A stretch of DNA of 64,000 nt from Gemmatimonadota bacterium. Its GTDB lineage: Bacteria; JAAXHH01. The stretch's first letter is position 1. Each line of letters opens with the position of its first letter. The position numbers and the translations under genes are program-made. Location: NCBI GenBank assembly GCA_009841265.1, contig VXMB01000007.1:310001-374000 (forward strand), given 5' to 3'. Positions 35,484 to 44,582 of this stretch are shown piece by piece. A model generated the notes under the pieces. The model was not told the DNA's origin. It saw only the letters and a list, made by a program, of their open reading frames with translations, and made no database searches.

Positions 35484-37925
35484 ATGTTCAGCAACTACTT
35501 CACGGTAGCGTTCCGTCACTTTAATCGCCAGAAGGGCTATTCGTTCATCAACGTCATGAGCCTGGCGCTTGGGATCGCGTGCTGCCTCCTCATCCTGCTC
35601 TTCATCCGGGACGAGCTGAGCTATGACCGTTATTATGACCGCTCGGACCGAACCTACCGCGTAACGGCCGAACAACGGCAGGGAGGCGAGGTCGTTCGTA
35701 CCGCCGATGTCCTGAGACCCACGGTCTGGTACATGCGCCAGGACTTCCCGGAAATCGAGGACATGGTCCGCCTCGTCCCCCCCGGCAACGCCTGGATGGT
35801 CAAGTACGGCGACAAGGGTTTCTACGAGCGGAACTTCTACCTGGCCGACACGACGGTTTTCGACGTGTTCCAGGTTCCCCTGCTGACGGGCAATCCTAAG
35901 ACGGCGCTGACCGGGAACGACAAGATCGTGCTGTCCGAATCCATTGCCAGGAAGTACTTCGGCGACGAAAACCCCATGGGTAAGATCCTGGACTCCGAAG
36001 GGACCTTTCACCTCGAAGTGACCGGTATCATGCCGGACCTGCCCGCCAATACCCACCTCGGATTCGATATTCTCGCGTCCTTCAAGATCCAGGAAGCCTA
36101 CTCCAGGAACGTCAACGAGTGGGGATGGCGCACGGCCCATAGTTACATCGTGCTCCGGGAGGGCACCGATCCGGCCGAACTGGAAGCCAAGCTGCCCGCT
36201 TTCGTGCAAAAACACCTTGGAAACCGCTACGAAAGCGGTGAGGCCACACTGACATACAGGCTGCAGCCGGTAACGGACATCCATCTCCATTCGCGCCTGG
36301 AACGGGAACTGACGCCTAACAGCGATATCAGGTACATTTACCTTTTCATCGCCATCGCGGTCTTCATCATCGTCATCGCCTGCATCAACTTCATGAACCT
36401 GGCGACCGCCCGGTCCGCGGGCAGGGCCAGGGAAATCGGCCTCCGAAAGGTTTTCGGCGCAGTCCGGTACCAGATGGCGCGGCAGTTTCTCGTTGAATCG
36501 CTGCTGATGAGCGGATTGGCCGTGTTGCTCGCTTTGATGCTCGCGTGGATCAGCCTGCCGTGGTTCAACCTGCTCACGGGCAAGACCATGTTCCTGGATG
36601 CTGAAACCGCCTGGTTTGCCCTCGGCGCCGTAGTGGTCATCGGTGTCATCGTCGGGTGCGTATCGGGCAGCTATCCCGCGCTATACCTGTCCGGCCTGGC
36701 GCCGATCGAGACGCTCAAGGGAACGCTCGCGTCCGGTTCCGGCACGGCCGGCATGCGCCGGGTGCTGGTCGTAAGCCAGTTTGTCATTTCGATCGCCTTG
36801 ATCATATGTACCGGTGTGGTTTACAGCCAGATGGATTTCATTCAGAAGAGAAACATGGGGCTGAACACGGACCTGGTCGTGGCCGTCCCCCTGACTTTCG
36901 ACCCGGTCCAGGAGACGGCGAGGATTTACAAGCAACGCGTGAAGGAAAGTCCGTACATTACTAACGCCACCTCCACGTACATCCTTCCCGGTCACAAGAA
37001 CGCCGTGATACCCATCACGTTGCAGCGGACGGGCGAAAGCGAATTCGAGAAGATCGATATGAGCCAGGCCTGGACGGATGAAGACTTCGTCGAGACGTTG
37101 GGCATTGAGCTCGTCACGGGCCGCTACTTCGACACTTCCTTCGTCAGCGACTGGGGCTGGGAGACCGCGGGAGGCGGGGCCGTTCTGAACGAGGCCGCCG
37201 TAATGAGGCTGGGATTCGATTCTCCGGAAGACGCCGTAGGCAAGGAATTGAACTGGGTGCGGGAACTGCGGCAGGGATGGCAGGAGGAAGGCAGGCAACT
37301 GCGCAGGATCGTCGGCGTTGTGAAGGACTTTCACTACACGTCACTGCACCAGCCCATAGGACCGTTGGTCATGTTCGCCGACTACCAGGGCGGTCACGTC
37401 GTCATCAAGATCAAGCCGGAATCCCTGTCTGAAGGCCTTGAAATGATCGAAGACGTATGGCAGGAAGTGAACCCGGAGTTCGCCTTCGAGTATTTCTTCG
37501 TGGAAGACATCTTCGGGCGCCTGTATGAGGCCGAACAGCGATTCGGCAGGATATTCGTCAGTTTCGCCGCCCTGGCCGTGCTGATCGCCTGCCTCGGACT
37601 CGTCGGCCTCTCCTCCTTTACCGCGGAACGGCGGACGAAGGAAATTGGGGTCCGCAAGGTCCTGGGCGCTTCCATACCGAACCTGTTTCGCCTGCTGTCC
37701 AACGAATTCGTCCGGCTCGTGATCGTGGCCAACATCTTCGCCTGGCCGGCGGCCTACCTGGTGATGAACCGATGGCTGGACAACTTCGCCTACCGCGTCG
37801 ACCTGGGTTGGACCACCTTCATTCTGGCTGGCGTCCTGGCCATGGCGATCGCCCTCCTGACCGTGAGTTTCCAGGCTGCCCGGGCCGCCACCGCCAATCC
37901 GGTGGAGTCGCTGCGGGCCGAGTAG
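35484..37925 (+). CDS. FtsX/MacB-like ABC transporter permease, copy 1
   Basis: An 813-residue permease with two MacB-periplasmic-core/FtsX units. The first helix is near residues 20-42 (MSLALGIACCLLILLF), a large periplasmic domain to about 280, a cluster of three helices, a fourth-helix region with a second periplasmic domain, and a last FtsX block with GLSSFTAERRTKEIGVRKVL. Roughly eight transmembrane helices in total. First of three tandem paralogues; no ATPase subunit gene is adjacent. Such permeases export lipoproteins, peptides or drugs, or transmit force; substrate unknown. Confidence 0.9.
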   Translation: MFSNYFTVAFRHFNRQKGYSFINVMSLALGIACCLLILLFIRDELSYDRYYDRSDRTYRVTAEQRQGGEVVRTADVLRPTVWYMRQDFPEIEDMVRLVPPGNAWMVKYGDKGFYERNFYLADTTVFDVFQVPLLTGNPKTALTGNDKIVLSESIARKYFGDENPMGKILDSEGTFHLEVTGIMPDLPANTHLGFDILASFKIQEAYSRNVNEWGWRTAHSYIVLREGTDPAELEAKLPAFVQKHLGNRYESGEATLTYRLQPVTDIHLHSRLERELTPNSDIRYIYLFIAIAVFIIVIACINFMNLATARSAGRAREIGLRKVFGAVRYQMARQFLVESLLMSGLAVLLALMLAWISLPWFNLLTGKTMFLDAETAWFALGAVVVIGVIVGCVSGSYPALYLSGLAPIETLKGTLASGSGTAGMRRVLVVSQFVISIALIICTGVVYSQMDFIQKRNMGLNTDLVVAVPLTFDPVQETARIYKQRVKESPYITNATSTYILPGHKNAVIPITLQRTGESEFEKIDMSQAWTDEDFVETLGIELVTGRYFDTSFVSDWGWETAGGGAVLNEAAVMRLGFDSPEDAVGKELNWVRELRQGWQEEGRQLRRIVGVVKDFHYTSLHQPIGPLVMFADYQGGHVVIKIKPESLSEGLEMIEDVWQEVNPEFAFEYFFVEDIFGRLYEAEQRFGRIFVSFAALAVLIACLGLVGLSSFTAERRTKEIGVRKVLGASIPNLFRLLSNEFVRLVIVANIFAWPAAYLVMNRWLDNFAYRVDLGWTTFILAGVLAMAIALLTVSFQAARAATANPVESLRAE

Positions 37926-37966
37926 ATCGCATCGCTCGTTCCTTTTAATAGCGGTAACATTTCACC

Positions 37967-40414
37967 ATGTTCAGAAAATACGTCACGGTTGCCCTCCGGC
38001 ATCTGAGCCGCAGGAAGGGTTACTCGTTCATCAACGTGATGAGCCTGGCGCTCGGGATCGCGTGCTGCGTCCTCATCATGCTGTATATCCGGGACGAACT
38101 GAGCTATGACCGTTATCACGCCAAGGCGGACCGCATCTACCGCGTGATCGCCGAGGAACGCCAGGGCGGCGGAGTTATTCGGACCATACGGACCGCGGAA
38201 GTCATGACGCCCACGGCCAGGTTCATGCGAGAAGACTTCCCCGAAGTGGAAGACATGGTACGTCTCAACCCGCCCGTGAACGCCTGGATGGTCAAGTACG
38301 GCGACCGGGGATTCTACGAACGCGATTTCTACCTGGCCGACAGTACTGTTTTCAACGTGTTCGATGTGCCGCTTCTGGCAGGCAATCCCCGGACCGCGCT
38401 GAGCGGAAGGAACCGGGTCGTGCTGTCCCAGTCCGTGGCCCGGAAGTATTTCGGCGACGAGAATCCCATTGGAAAAATCCTGGACGCCGAAGGGACCTTT
38501 CACCTGGAAGTGGCCGGCGTCATGGCGGACCTGCCGTCCAATACGCACCTCGGATTCGACATACTCGCGTCATTCCGGATCCAGGAGGCGTTTACAGAGC
38601 AGTCGCTCGACGATTGGGGCTGGCGAAAGTCGTACAGCTACGTCCTGCTCACGGAGGGAAGCGATCCCGCCGAACTGGAAGCCAGGTTGCCCGCTTTTGT
38701 GGAGAAGTATGTCGGCGATATCTACGACGGCGAATCGTCAACGCTGACCTACCGGCTGCAGCCCGTGACGGACATCCACCTTCATTCCCGGCTCGAGCGA
38801 GAACTGACGCCGAACAGCGACATCAGGTACGTGTATCTCTTTGTCGCCATCGCCGTGTTTATCATCCTCATCGCCTGCATCAACTTCATGAACCTGGCAA
38901 CCGCACGGTCCGCGGGAAGGGCCCGGGAAATCGGCCTGAAAAAGGTATTCGGCGCGGGCCGCGGCCAGGTGGCGCGTCAGTTCCTGAGCGAGTCCCTGAT
39001 CATGAGCGGAATGGCAGTATGCATCGCGCTGCTGCTGGTTGGGTTCGGGTTGCCGTGGTTCAGCCTGGTATCAGGCAAAACCATTTCACTGGGCGCGGAT
39101 ACCGCGTGGTTTATCCTGGGCTCCGCGGCGGTGACCGGCATCGTTGTCGGGCTGATATCGGGAAGCTATCCCGCGCTTTACCTGTCCGGACTCGCTCCGA
39201 TCGATACCCTGAAGGGCGCGTTGTCCGGGGATGCCGGCAACGTGGGCATGCGCAGAACGCTGGTCGCGGGCCAGTTCGTAATCTCGATCGCCATGATCAT
39301 CTGTACAGGCGTCGTGTACGACCAGCTCGACTACATCCGCTACCGCAACCTGGGGATGGAAACGGAACGGCTCGTCGCCGTGCCGCTGACGTTTACCCCG
39401 GTCATTGAAAAGGCGCGACTATACAGGCAGCGGGTGAGGGAAAGTCCGCACGTGGAGGATGCCACGGCTACCTTTATCCTTCCTTTTCACAAGAACGCCG
39501 TGATCACCGCCGTTGTGCGCAGATCGGGCGAAGGTGATGACGCCAAGATCGAAATGAACCAGGCCTGGACGGACGACATGTTTTTCGATACGTTCGGCAT
39601 GGAACTGGCCGCCGGAAGGTTCTTCGACCGCGCGTACGTCGCCGACTGGTATGGTGCGGGCGGCGGGACGATATTGAACGAAGCCGCCGTTTCCCGGCTG
39701 GGTTACGGTTCCGCCGAGGAAGCCCTGGATGGTCGGTTTGACTGGGTTTTTGACGAGCGACACGGTTTCGATGAGGAAACGGCGGAACCGCGCAGTATCG
39801 TCGGTGTCGTGAAAGACTTTCACTACGCTTCGCTGCATGAACCCATCGAACCTCTGGTACTATTTCCCGAATCTGACGGCAGCCACGTGGTCGTCAAGAT
39901 CAGTGCCAATCAACTTTCGGAAGGCCTGTCGGCGATCGAGGAAGCATGGCGCGACACAAACCCCGACTTCGCCTTCGAGTACTTTTTCGTCGAAGATACC
40001 TATGCGCACCTCTACGAAGCCGAGCAGCGCTTCGGCAGGATATTCGTCAGTTTCGCCGCACTGGCCGTGTTTATCGCTTGCCTCGGTCTCGTGGGCCTCT
40101 CCTCCTTCACCGCGGAACGGCGCACGAAGGAAATCGGAGTGCGCAAGGTCCTCGGCGCGTCCACGCCGAACCTGATCGGGTTGATGTCGGGGGAATTCGT
40201 CCGGCTCGTGATCGTGGCCAACGTAATCGCCTGGCCGGCCGCCTATTTCGCGATGAATCGCTGGCTCGACGATTTCGCGTATCGCGTCGACCTGGACTGG
40301 ATGACCTTCGTTCTGGCCGCCGCGCTTGCCCTCGCCCTCGCCCTCCTGACGGTGAGTTACCAGGCCGCGCGGGCCGCTACAGCAGATCCTGTCGAGTCCC
40401 TGCGGACCGAGTAG
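37967..40414 (+). CDS. FtsX/MacB-like ABC transporter permease, copy 2
   Basis: An 815-residue paralogue of the preceding gene, 41 bases downstream. The same domain order and near-identical blocks occur at the N-terminus (YSFINVMSLALGIAC), in the middle (RLEREL TPNSDIRY) and at the C-terminus (SSFTAERRTKEIGVRKVLGA). The second periplasmic region (about residues 480-640) is the most divergent part, as expected if it contacts different cargo or partners. All membrane segments look intact. Confidence 0.9.
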   Translation: MFRKYVTVALRHLSRRKGYSFINVMSLALGIACCVLIMLYIRDELSYDRYHAKADRIYRVIAEERQGGGVIRTIRTAEVMTPTARFMREDFPEVEDMVRLNPPVNAWMVKYGDRGFYERDFYLADSTVFNVFDVPLLAGNPRTALSGRNRVVLSQSVARKYFGDENPIGKILDAEGTFHLEVAGVMADLPSNTHLGFDILASFRIQEAFTEQSLDDWGWRKSYSYVLLTEGSDPAELEARLPAFVEKYVGDIYDGESSTLTYRLQPVTDIHLHSRLERELTPNSDIRYVYLFVAIAVFIILIACINFMNLATARSAGRAREIGLKKVFGAGRGQVARQFLSESLIMSGMAVCIALLLVGFGLPWFSLVSGKTISLGADTAWFILGSAAVTGIVVGLISGSYPALYLSGLAPIDTLKGALSGDAGNVGMRRTLVAGQFVISIAMIICTGVVYDQLDYIRYRNLGMETERLVAVPLTFTPVIEKARLYRQRVRESPHVEDATATFILPFHKNAVITAVVRRSGEGDDAKIEMNQAWTDDMFFDTFGMELAAGRFFDRAYVADWYGAGGGTILNEAAVSRLGYGSAEEALDGRFDWVFDERHGFDEETAEPRSIVGVVKDFHYASLHEPIEPLVLFPESDGSHVVVKISANQLSEGLSAIEEAWRDTNPDFAFEYFFVEDTYAHLYEAEQRFGRIFVSFAALAVFIACLGLVGLSSFTAERRTKEIGVRKVLGASTPNLIGLMSGEFVRLVIVANVIAWPAAYFAMNRWLDDFAYRVDLDWMTFVLAAALALALALLTVSYQAARAATADPVESLRTE

Positions 40415-40533
40415 GACGCGGTCCATTCTGACGCAGGACGCGTAGATCCCGACGCAGGACGCGTAGATCCCGACCAGGACGCAGCAGAACGCGTGTTTTC
40501 GTTTAATCGCCCATCAGTTAAAATGAGTGCGCC
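40414..40533. other. Spacer between permease copies 2 and 3
   Basis: Short gap holding a perfect 21-bp tandem duplication at 40430-40471 plus a degenerate third unit. A short A/T-richer stretch precedes the third start. No terminator is evident, so read-through from copy 2 is likely. Confidence 0.5.
40430..40471. repeat. Perfect 21-bp tandem duplication
   Basis: The unit starting GACGCAGGACGCG spans 40430-40450 and is repeated exactly at 40451-40471, followed by a degenerate copy to about 40495. Confidence 0.9.
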
Positions 40534-42969
40534 ATGTTCCGTAACTACCTGACGGTGGCCTTCCGCCATCTGAACCGCCAGAAAGGCTACTCGTTCATCA
40601 ACGTGATGAGCCTGGCGCTCGGGATCGCGTGCGCGCTCCTCATCCTTCTGTACATCCGCGACGAGCTTAGTTACGACCGGTACCATGAGAAGGCGGACCG
40701 TATCTACCGCGTGATCTCGGAAGAGCGCGACGGCGACCAGGTGGTCCGCACGGCCGAAGTGATGATGCCCACCGTCAGATTCATGCGCGAAGACTTCCCG
40801 GAAGTGGAAGATATGGTGCGCTTCAATCCCCCCGGCAACGCATGGATGATCAAGTATGGAGACAGGGGGTTCTACGAACGGGATTTCTACCTGGCCGATT
40901 CGTCGGTTTTCAAAGTCTTCGACGTGCCGCTGATATTCGGCGATCCCCGAACGGCCCTGGCCGGTATCGACAAAGTCGTCCTGTCGGAGTCCATCGCCCG
41001 CAAATACTTCGGCGATGAAGATCCCATGGGGAAGATCCTGGATGCCGAGGGATCCTTCCATTTCGAGGTGACCGGCGTCATGCGGGACCTGCCCGCCAAC
41101 ACGCACCTCGGATTCGACATCCTCGCGGCGTTCAGGATCCAGGAGCACTACTCGCCAAATCCGGCCGACGTGTGGGACTGGCGCAAGTCGTACAGCTACG
41201 TCCTGCTTCGCGAGGGCAGCGATCCCGACGAACTGGAAGCCAGGCTGCCCGCCTTCGTGGAGAAGTACCTGGGCGACCGCTACGACGGTGTATCGTCGTC
41301 CTTGACCTTCAGGCTGCAGCCGGTCACGGATATTCACCTGCATTCTCATCTCGAGCGGGAACTGACCCCGAACAGCGATATCCGGTACGTCTACCTCTTC
41401 GGCGCCATCGCCGTATTCATCATCCTCATCGCTTGCATCAACTTCATGAACCTGGCGACCGCACGGTCCGCGGGCCGGGCCGGGGAAATCGGCCTGAGAA
41501 AGACCTTCGGTGCGACCAGGGCCCAGGTGATCCGGCAGTTCATCAGCGAGTCCATGTTCATGACCGGGCTTGCGGTTGGCATTGCCCTCCTGCTTGCCAT
41601 GCTGAGCCTGCCGTGGTTCAACCTGCTCACGGGCAAATCCCTGTCCCTGAATGCGGATACCGCCTGGTTTGCCCTGGGTGCCGTCGCGGTAATCGGCGCC
41701 GTGGTGGGGTTGGTCTCGGGCAGCTATCCGGCGTTTTACCTGTCCGGGCTCGCACCGGTCCGGGCGCTGAGCGGCCTGCGCTCCCCGCGTGCCGGAAACA
41801 CTACCATCCGCCGGGTCCTCGTCGTGGGCCAGTTCGTGATTTCGATCGCCCTGATCATCTGCACCGGCGTGGTCTACAGCCAGCTCGATTTCATACGCGC
41901 ACGGAACATGGGGCTCAATTCCGACCAAGTCGTCGCGGTGCCTCAGACCTTCGCGCCTGTGGTCGTAAAATCCAGCGTTTACAAAGCACGGCTGGAGGAG
42001 ATACCTGCGGTGACGAACGTCTCTATGAATTTCCTTCTTCCCGGGCACAAGAACGCCGCGGCGCCGATCAAGGCGCGCAGACGGGGCCAGGACGAATCAT
42101 CGACGATTGATATGTACCAGGCCTGGGTGGACGATGATTTCATCGAGATTTTCTGCATCGAACTGGTGGCGGGTCGGAACTTCGATTCCGCGTTCCCCGG
42201 CGACTGGACGGCGACGGGTGCGGTCGTAGTCAACGAAGCGGCCGTTGACCGGCTTGGCTATGCATCCGCCGGCGAGGCGTTGGGAAAGGAGATCGAAGGG
42301 TTGCAGGAACTGATCACAGATTCCGATGAGCGCGGTGAACTGCGGCCGTCAATCGTAGGCGTGGTCAGGGATTTCCACTACGCCGCCTTATACGAACCCA
42401 TCGAACCGCTGGTGCTGTTTCCGAACTATCCGGGCGGTTACGCCATGATCAAAATCGATGCCGGTCGCATGGCGGAAGGGCTTTCGGCGATCGAGGAAGC
42501 ATGGCATGAAGTAAATCCCGATTGGGCTTTCGAATACTTCTTCGTGGAGGACACCTTTGCGCGCCTGCATGAAGCCGAGGAGCGTTTTGCCAGGATCTTC
42601 GTAAGCTTCGCCGTACTGGCCGTTATCATCGCCTGCCTCGGGCTTGTCGGGCTGTCCTCCTTCACCGCGGAACGGCGTACGAAGGAAATCGGAGTCCGCA
42701 AGGTCCTTGGCGCATCTGCCCCCAGTCTGATCGCACTGTTGTCCGGCGAATACTTGCGGCTTGTGATCGCGGCCATCGTGGTGGCCTGGCCCGTAGCCTA
42801 CCTCGCGATGAACGCCTGGCTCGAAGGTTTCGCCTACCGCGTCGACCTGGGTTGGACCACTTTCATCCTGGCCGGCGCCCTCTCTATGGCGATCGCCCTG
42901 TTCACCGTCGGACTCCAGGCCGCGCGGGCGGCCGCCGCGAATCCGGTGGAGTCCTTGCGGATGGAGTAG
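40534..42969 (+). CDS. FtsX/MacB-like ABC transporter permease, copy 3
   Basis: An 811-residue third paralogue with the same eight-helix, two-periplasmic-domain layout. It shares the N-terminal FRNYLTVAFRHLNRQKGYS block and the C-terminal FTAERRTKEIGVRKVLGAS block with copies 1 and 2, and differs most around residues 480-620. Intact open frame with no sign of decay. The three genes probably arose by tandem duplication and may assemble as heteromers with a shared distant ATPase. Confidence 0.9.
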   Translation: MFRNYLTVAFRHLNRQKGYSFINVMSLALGIACALLILLYIRDELSYDRYHEKADRIYRVISEERDGDQVVRTAEVMMPTVRFMREDFPEVEDMVRFNPPGNAWMIKYGDRGFYERDFYLADSSVFKVFDVPLIFGDPRTALAGIDKVVLSESIARKYFGDEDPMGKILDAEGSFHFEVTGVMRDLPANTHLGFDILAAFRIQEHYSPNPADVWDWRKSYSYVLLREGSDPDELEARLPAFVEKYLGDRYDGVSSSLTFRLQPVTDIHLHSHLERELTPNSDIRYVYLFGAIAVFIILIACINFMNLATARSAGRAGEIGLRKTFGATRAQVIRQFISESMFMTGLAVGIALLLAMLSLPWFNLLTGKSLSLNADTAWFALGAVAVIGAVVGLVSGSYPAFYLSGLAPVRALSGLRSPRAGNTTIRRVLVVGQFVISIALIICTGVVYSQLDFIRARNMGLNSDQVVAVPQTFAPVVVKSSVYKARLEEIPAVTNVSMNFLLPGHKNAAAPIKARRRGQDESSTIDMYQAWVDDDFIEIFCIELVAGRNFDSAFPGDWTATGAVVVNEAAVDRLGYASAGEALGKEIEGLQELITDSDERGELRPSIVGVVRDFHYAALYEPIEPLVLFPNYPGGYAMIKIDAGRMAEGLSAIEEAWHEVNPDWAFEYFFVEDTFARLHEAEERFARIFVSFAVLAVIIACLGLVGLSSFTAERRTKEIGVRKVLGASAPSLIALLSGEYLRLVIAAIVVAWPVAYLAMNAWLEGFAYRVDLGWTTFILAGALSMAIALFTVGLQAARAAAANPVESLRME

Positions 42970-43115
42970 CTGCGAGATTGCCGCAAACTTCGAGCGTATG
43001 CAACTACATTACTCTCCTGGGAGAATATTGACATTTCGCAGTGTATTTGGTATAAACAAAATATACTCAAAACAACAATTCTTCCGTGCTGTTCAAACGT
43101 CAAAGGAGCAGTTCT

Positions 43116-43718
43116 ATGAGGCAGGTAGCGATTACCTTGCTGGCCGCGGCTGTTCTCGTGTCGATATCCACTCAAGAATCTGTCCATGCACAGGAGATTT
43201 CACCGTCGTTTATCGTAGGAGGCGGTTTGGGAATTCCCATAGGCACCAAAGTAACAAACAACGGACCGGCGATTCGGGCCGGTGCATCGGTGCCGGTTTA
43301 TCAGAACTTGCATGCGGTCGTGGAAGGTCACTACAGCAAAAATGTTGCTGAGTTCAAACGGGCTGAGTTCGAACAGTTTGTACCCGGTCCGAGTAGTGCG
43401 AGTTCGGATGTTACACTTTTGGGAGCAAACATCGGAATCATGCTGCGTTCTCCTACTTCTTCACCCGTCAGTGTCTATGGGCAAGGAGGAATAGGGGTAA
43501 CGCGAGCTGAAAGAAGTGCATCCGTCTTCTTGCTTGGTGAATCTCCCGGTGTAAGCGACATCGAGACCGTTTTAAGTTTTACGATAGGCGGAGGCGTCCA
43601 GATTCCAATCAACCCATCTATCGGCGTGGCAGTTGACGCCCGATACAGTCATGCGGCGACGGAAGTCGAGGCCACAAAGAGGATGCCGATCACCGTATCC
43701 CTCGTGTTCGGTCTCTAG
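43116..43718 (+). CDS. Outer-membrane beta-barrel protein
   Basis: A 200-residue protein with a classical signal peptide (RQVAITLLAAAVLVS...VHAQ, cleavage after about residue 24). The rest is Gly-rich alternating strands (FIVGGGLGIPIG, VYGQGGIGVTRAE, SFTIGGGVQIPI) ending in SLVFGL, the aromatic-hydrophobic C-terminus typical of barrel proteins. ATG 43116 follows AAAGGAG. Its DNA is visibly less G+C-rich than the neighbouring permeases. A terminator follows. Confidence 0.8.
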   Translation: MRQVAITLLAAAVLVSISTQESVHAQEISPSFIVGGGLGIPIGTKVTNNGPAIRAGASVPVYQNLHAVVEGHYSKNVAEFKRAEFEQFVPGPSSASSDVTLLGANIGIMLRSPTSSPVSVYGQGGIGVTRAERSASVFLLGESPGVSDIETVLSFTIGGGVQIPINPSIGVAVDARYSHAATEVEATKRMPITVSLVFGL

Positions 43719-43778
43719 CGCAGACACCTGGTGCCATGATCTGAAGTTACGGCTACAGATTTCGGATAATCATTACAG

Positions 43779-43814
43779 ACGCCCCTTGGCAGACGATGCC
43801 GGGGGGCGTTTTTC
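43779..43814 (+). terminator. Intrinsic terminator after the beta-barrel gene
   Basis: ACGCCCC at 43779-43785 pairs with GGGGCGT at 43803-43809, with additional GGC/GCC pairing in the loop, followed by a T-run. It separates the barrel gene from nrdR. Confidence 0.85.
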
Positions 43815-43864
43815 ATTGCGATGGTGCTCCATGAGGGTTAACTAAAAAAGTTTCAAAAAGATAC

Positions 43865-43893
43865 TTGCCTGTATGCGAATTATACAATATCTT
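43865..43893 (+). promoter_or_regulatory. Candidate promoter of nrdR-nrdJ
   Basis: TTGCCT at 43865-43870 and TATCTT at 43888-43893, 17 bases apart, are a moderate sigma-70-like pair. The -10 lies inside the first NrdR box, which would explain repression by occlusion. Confidence 0.4.
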
Positions 43894-43897
43894 GTTT
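43882..43897 (+). promoter_or_regulatory. Probable NrdR box 1
   Basis: ATACAATATCTTGTTT matches 13 of 16 positions of the NrdR consensus ACACAATATATTGTGT, as I recall it. It lies about 80 bases upstream of nrdR. Confidence 0.65.
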
Positions 43898-43913
43898 GCT
43901 ACGTGTCTTTGCA

Positions 43914-43929
43914 CCACTACACCTTGTGA
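43914..43929 (+). promoter_or_regulatory. Probable NrdR box 2
   Basis: CCACTACACCTTGTGA matches the NrdR consensus at 10 of 16 positions, weaker than box 1, but starts exactly 32 bases after it. That is about three helical turns, the spacing typical of tandem NrdR boxes. Confidence 0.5.
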
Positions 43930-43978
43930 TTCTTAATTCTTAAATTATCAATCAATTACATTTGGAGATCCGCCGCAG

Positions 43979-44470
43979 ATGCGATGTCCTGCGTGTGGCA
44001 CGCTCAACAGCCACGTTGTAGACTCCCGAACCATCCAGAGCGGTAGAACGATCCGCCGCCGCCGCGAGTGCCTTTCCTGCACCAAGCGATTCACTACTTA
44101 CGAGGCGATCGAGGAAGAGGAACTGATGGTGGTGAAATCCGATGGGCGCCGGGAGGTCTTCGACCGCGGAAAGATCATGCAAGGGCTGAAGCTGGCCTGT
44201 ACGAAGCGCATGATCTCCGCCGATCAACTCCACGAACTCGTGGACCGTGTCGTGTACTACGTAAGTAACCTCAACGAACGCGAGATTCCTTCGGACCGGA
44301 TCGGCGAATTCATTATAAGGGAACTGCGGAAGATCGATGAAGTAGCCTATGTGCGTTTCGCCTCGGTCTACAGGGATTTCAAGGACAGGAGCGAGTTCGC
44401 GGAAGAGCTCGAACAACTGGAGAAGCAGGAGCTGGCTGCGGTCGTCAAGGAACAGCCCGATCAGGGCTGA
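43979..44470 (+). CDS. nrdR: Transcriptional repressor NrdR
   Basis: ATP/dATP-sensing repressor of ribonucleotide reductase genes. The 163-residue protein has the N-terminal zinc ribbon (C3, C6, C31, C34 in MRCPACG and ECLSC) with the RRRREC DNA-binding edge, then an ATP-cone from about residue 47 (VVKSDGRREVFDRGKI). The YVRFASVYRDFKD end of the cone is intact. It sits directly upstream of nrdJ and behind two candidate NrdR boxes, so it likely regulates its own operon. Confidence 0.96.
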   Translation: MRCPACGTLNSHVVDSRTIQSGRTIRRRRECLSCTKRFTTYEAIEEEELMVVKSDGRREVFDRGKIMQGLKLACTKRMISADQLHELVDRVVYYVSNLNEREIPSDRIGEFIIRELRKIDEVAYVRFASVYRDFKDRSEFAEELEQLEKQELAAVVKEQPDQG

Positions 44471-44582
44471 TTCAGGTATTTAGGTACCTGGTCTGCGTTT
44501 TCAGGATCAGGTATTTTTTGTTGACACAATAGTTCCATAGTTTCGACGTTCATATCAAAGAAGGCGATTTTAGGGGGCACGT

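Noticed and set aside
44471..44582. Cobalamin riboswitch before nrdJ
   Set aside because: The gap is too short and shows no B12-box-like sequence.
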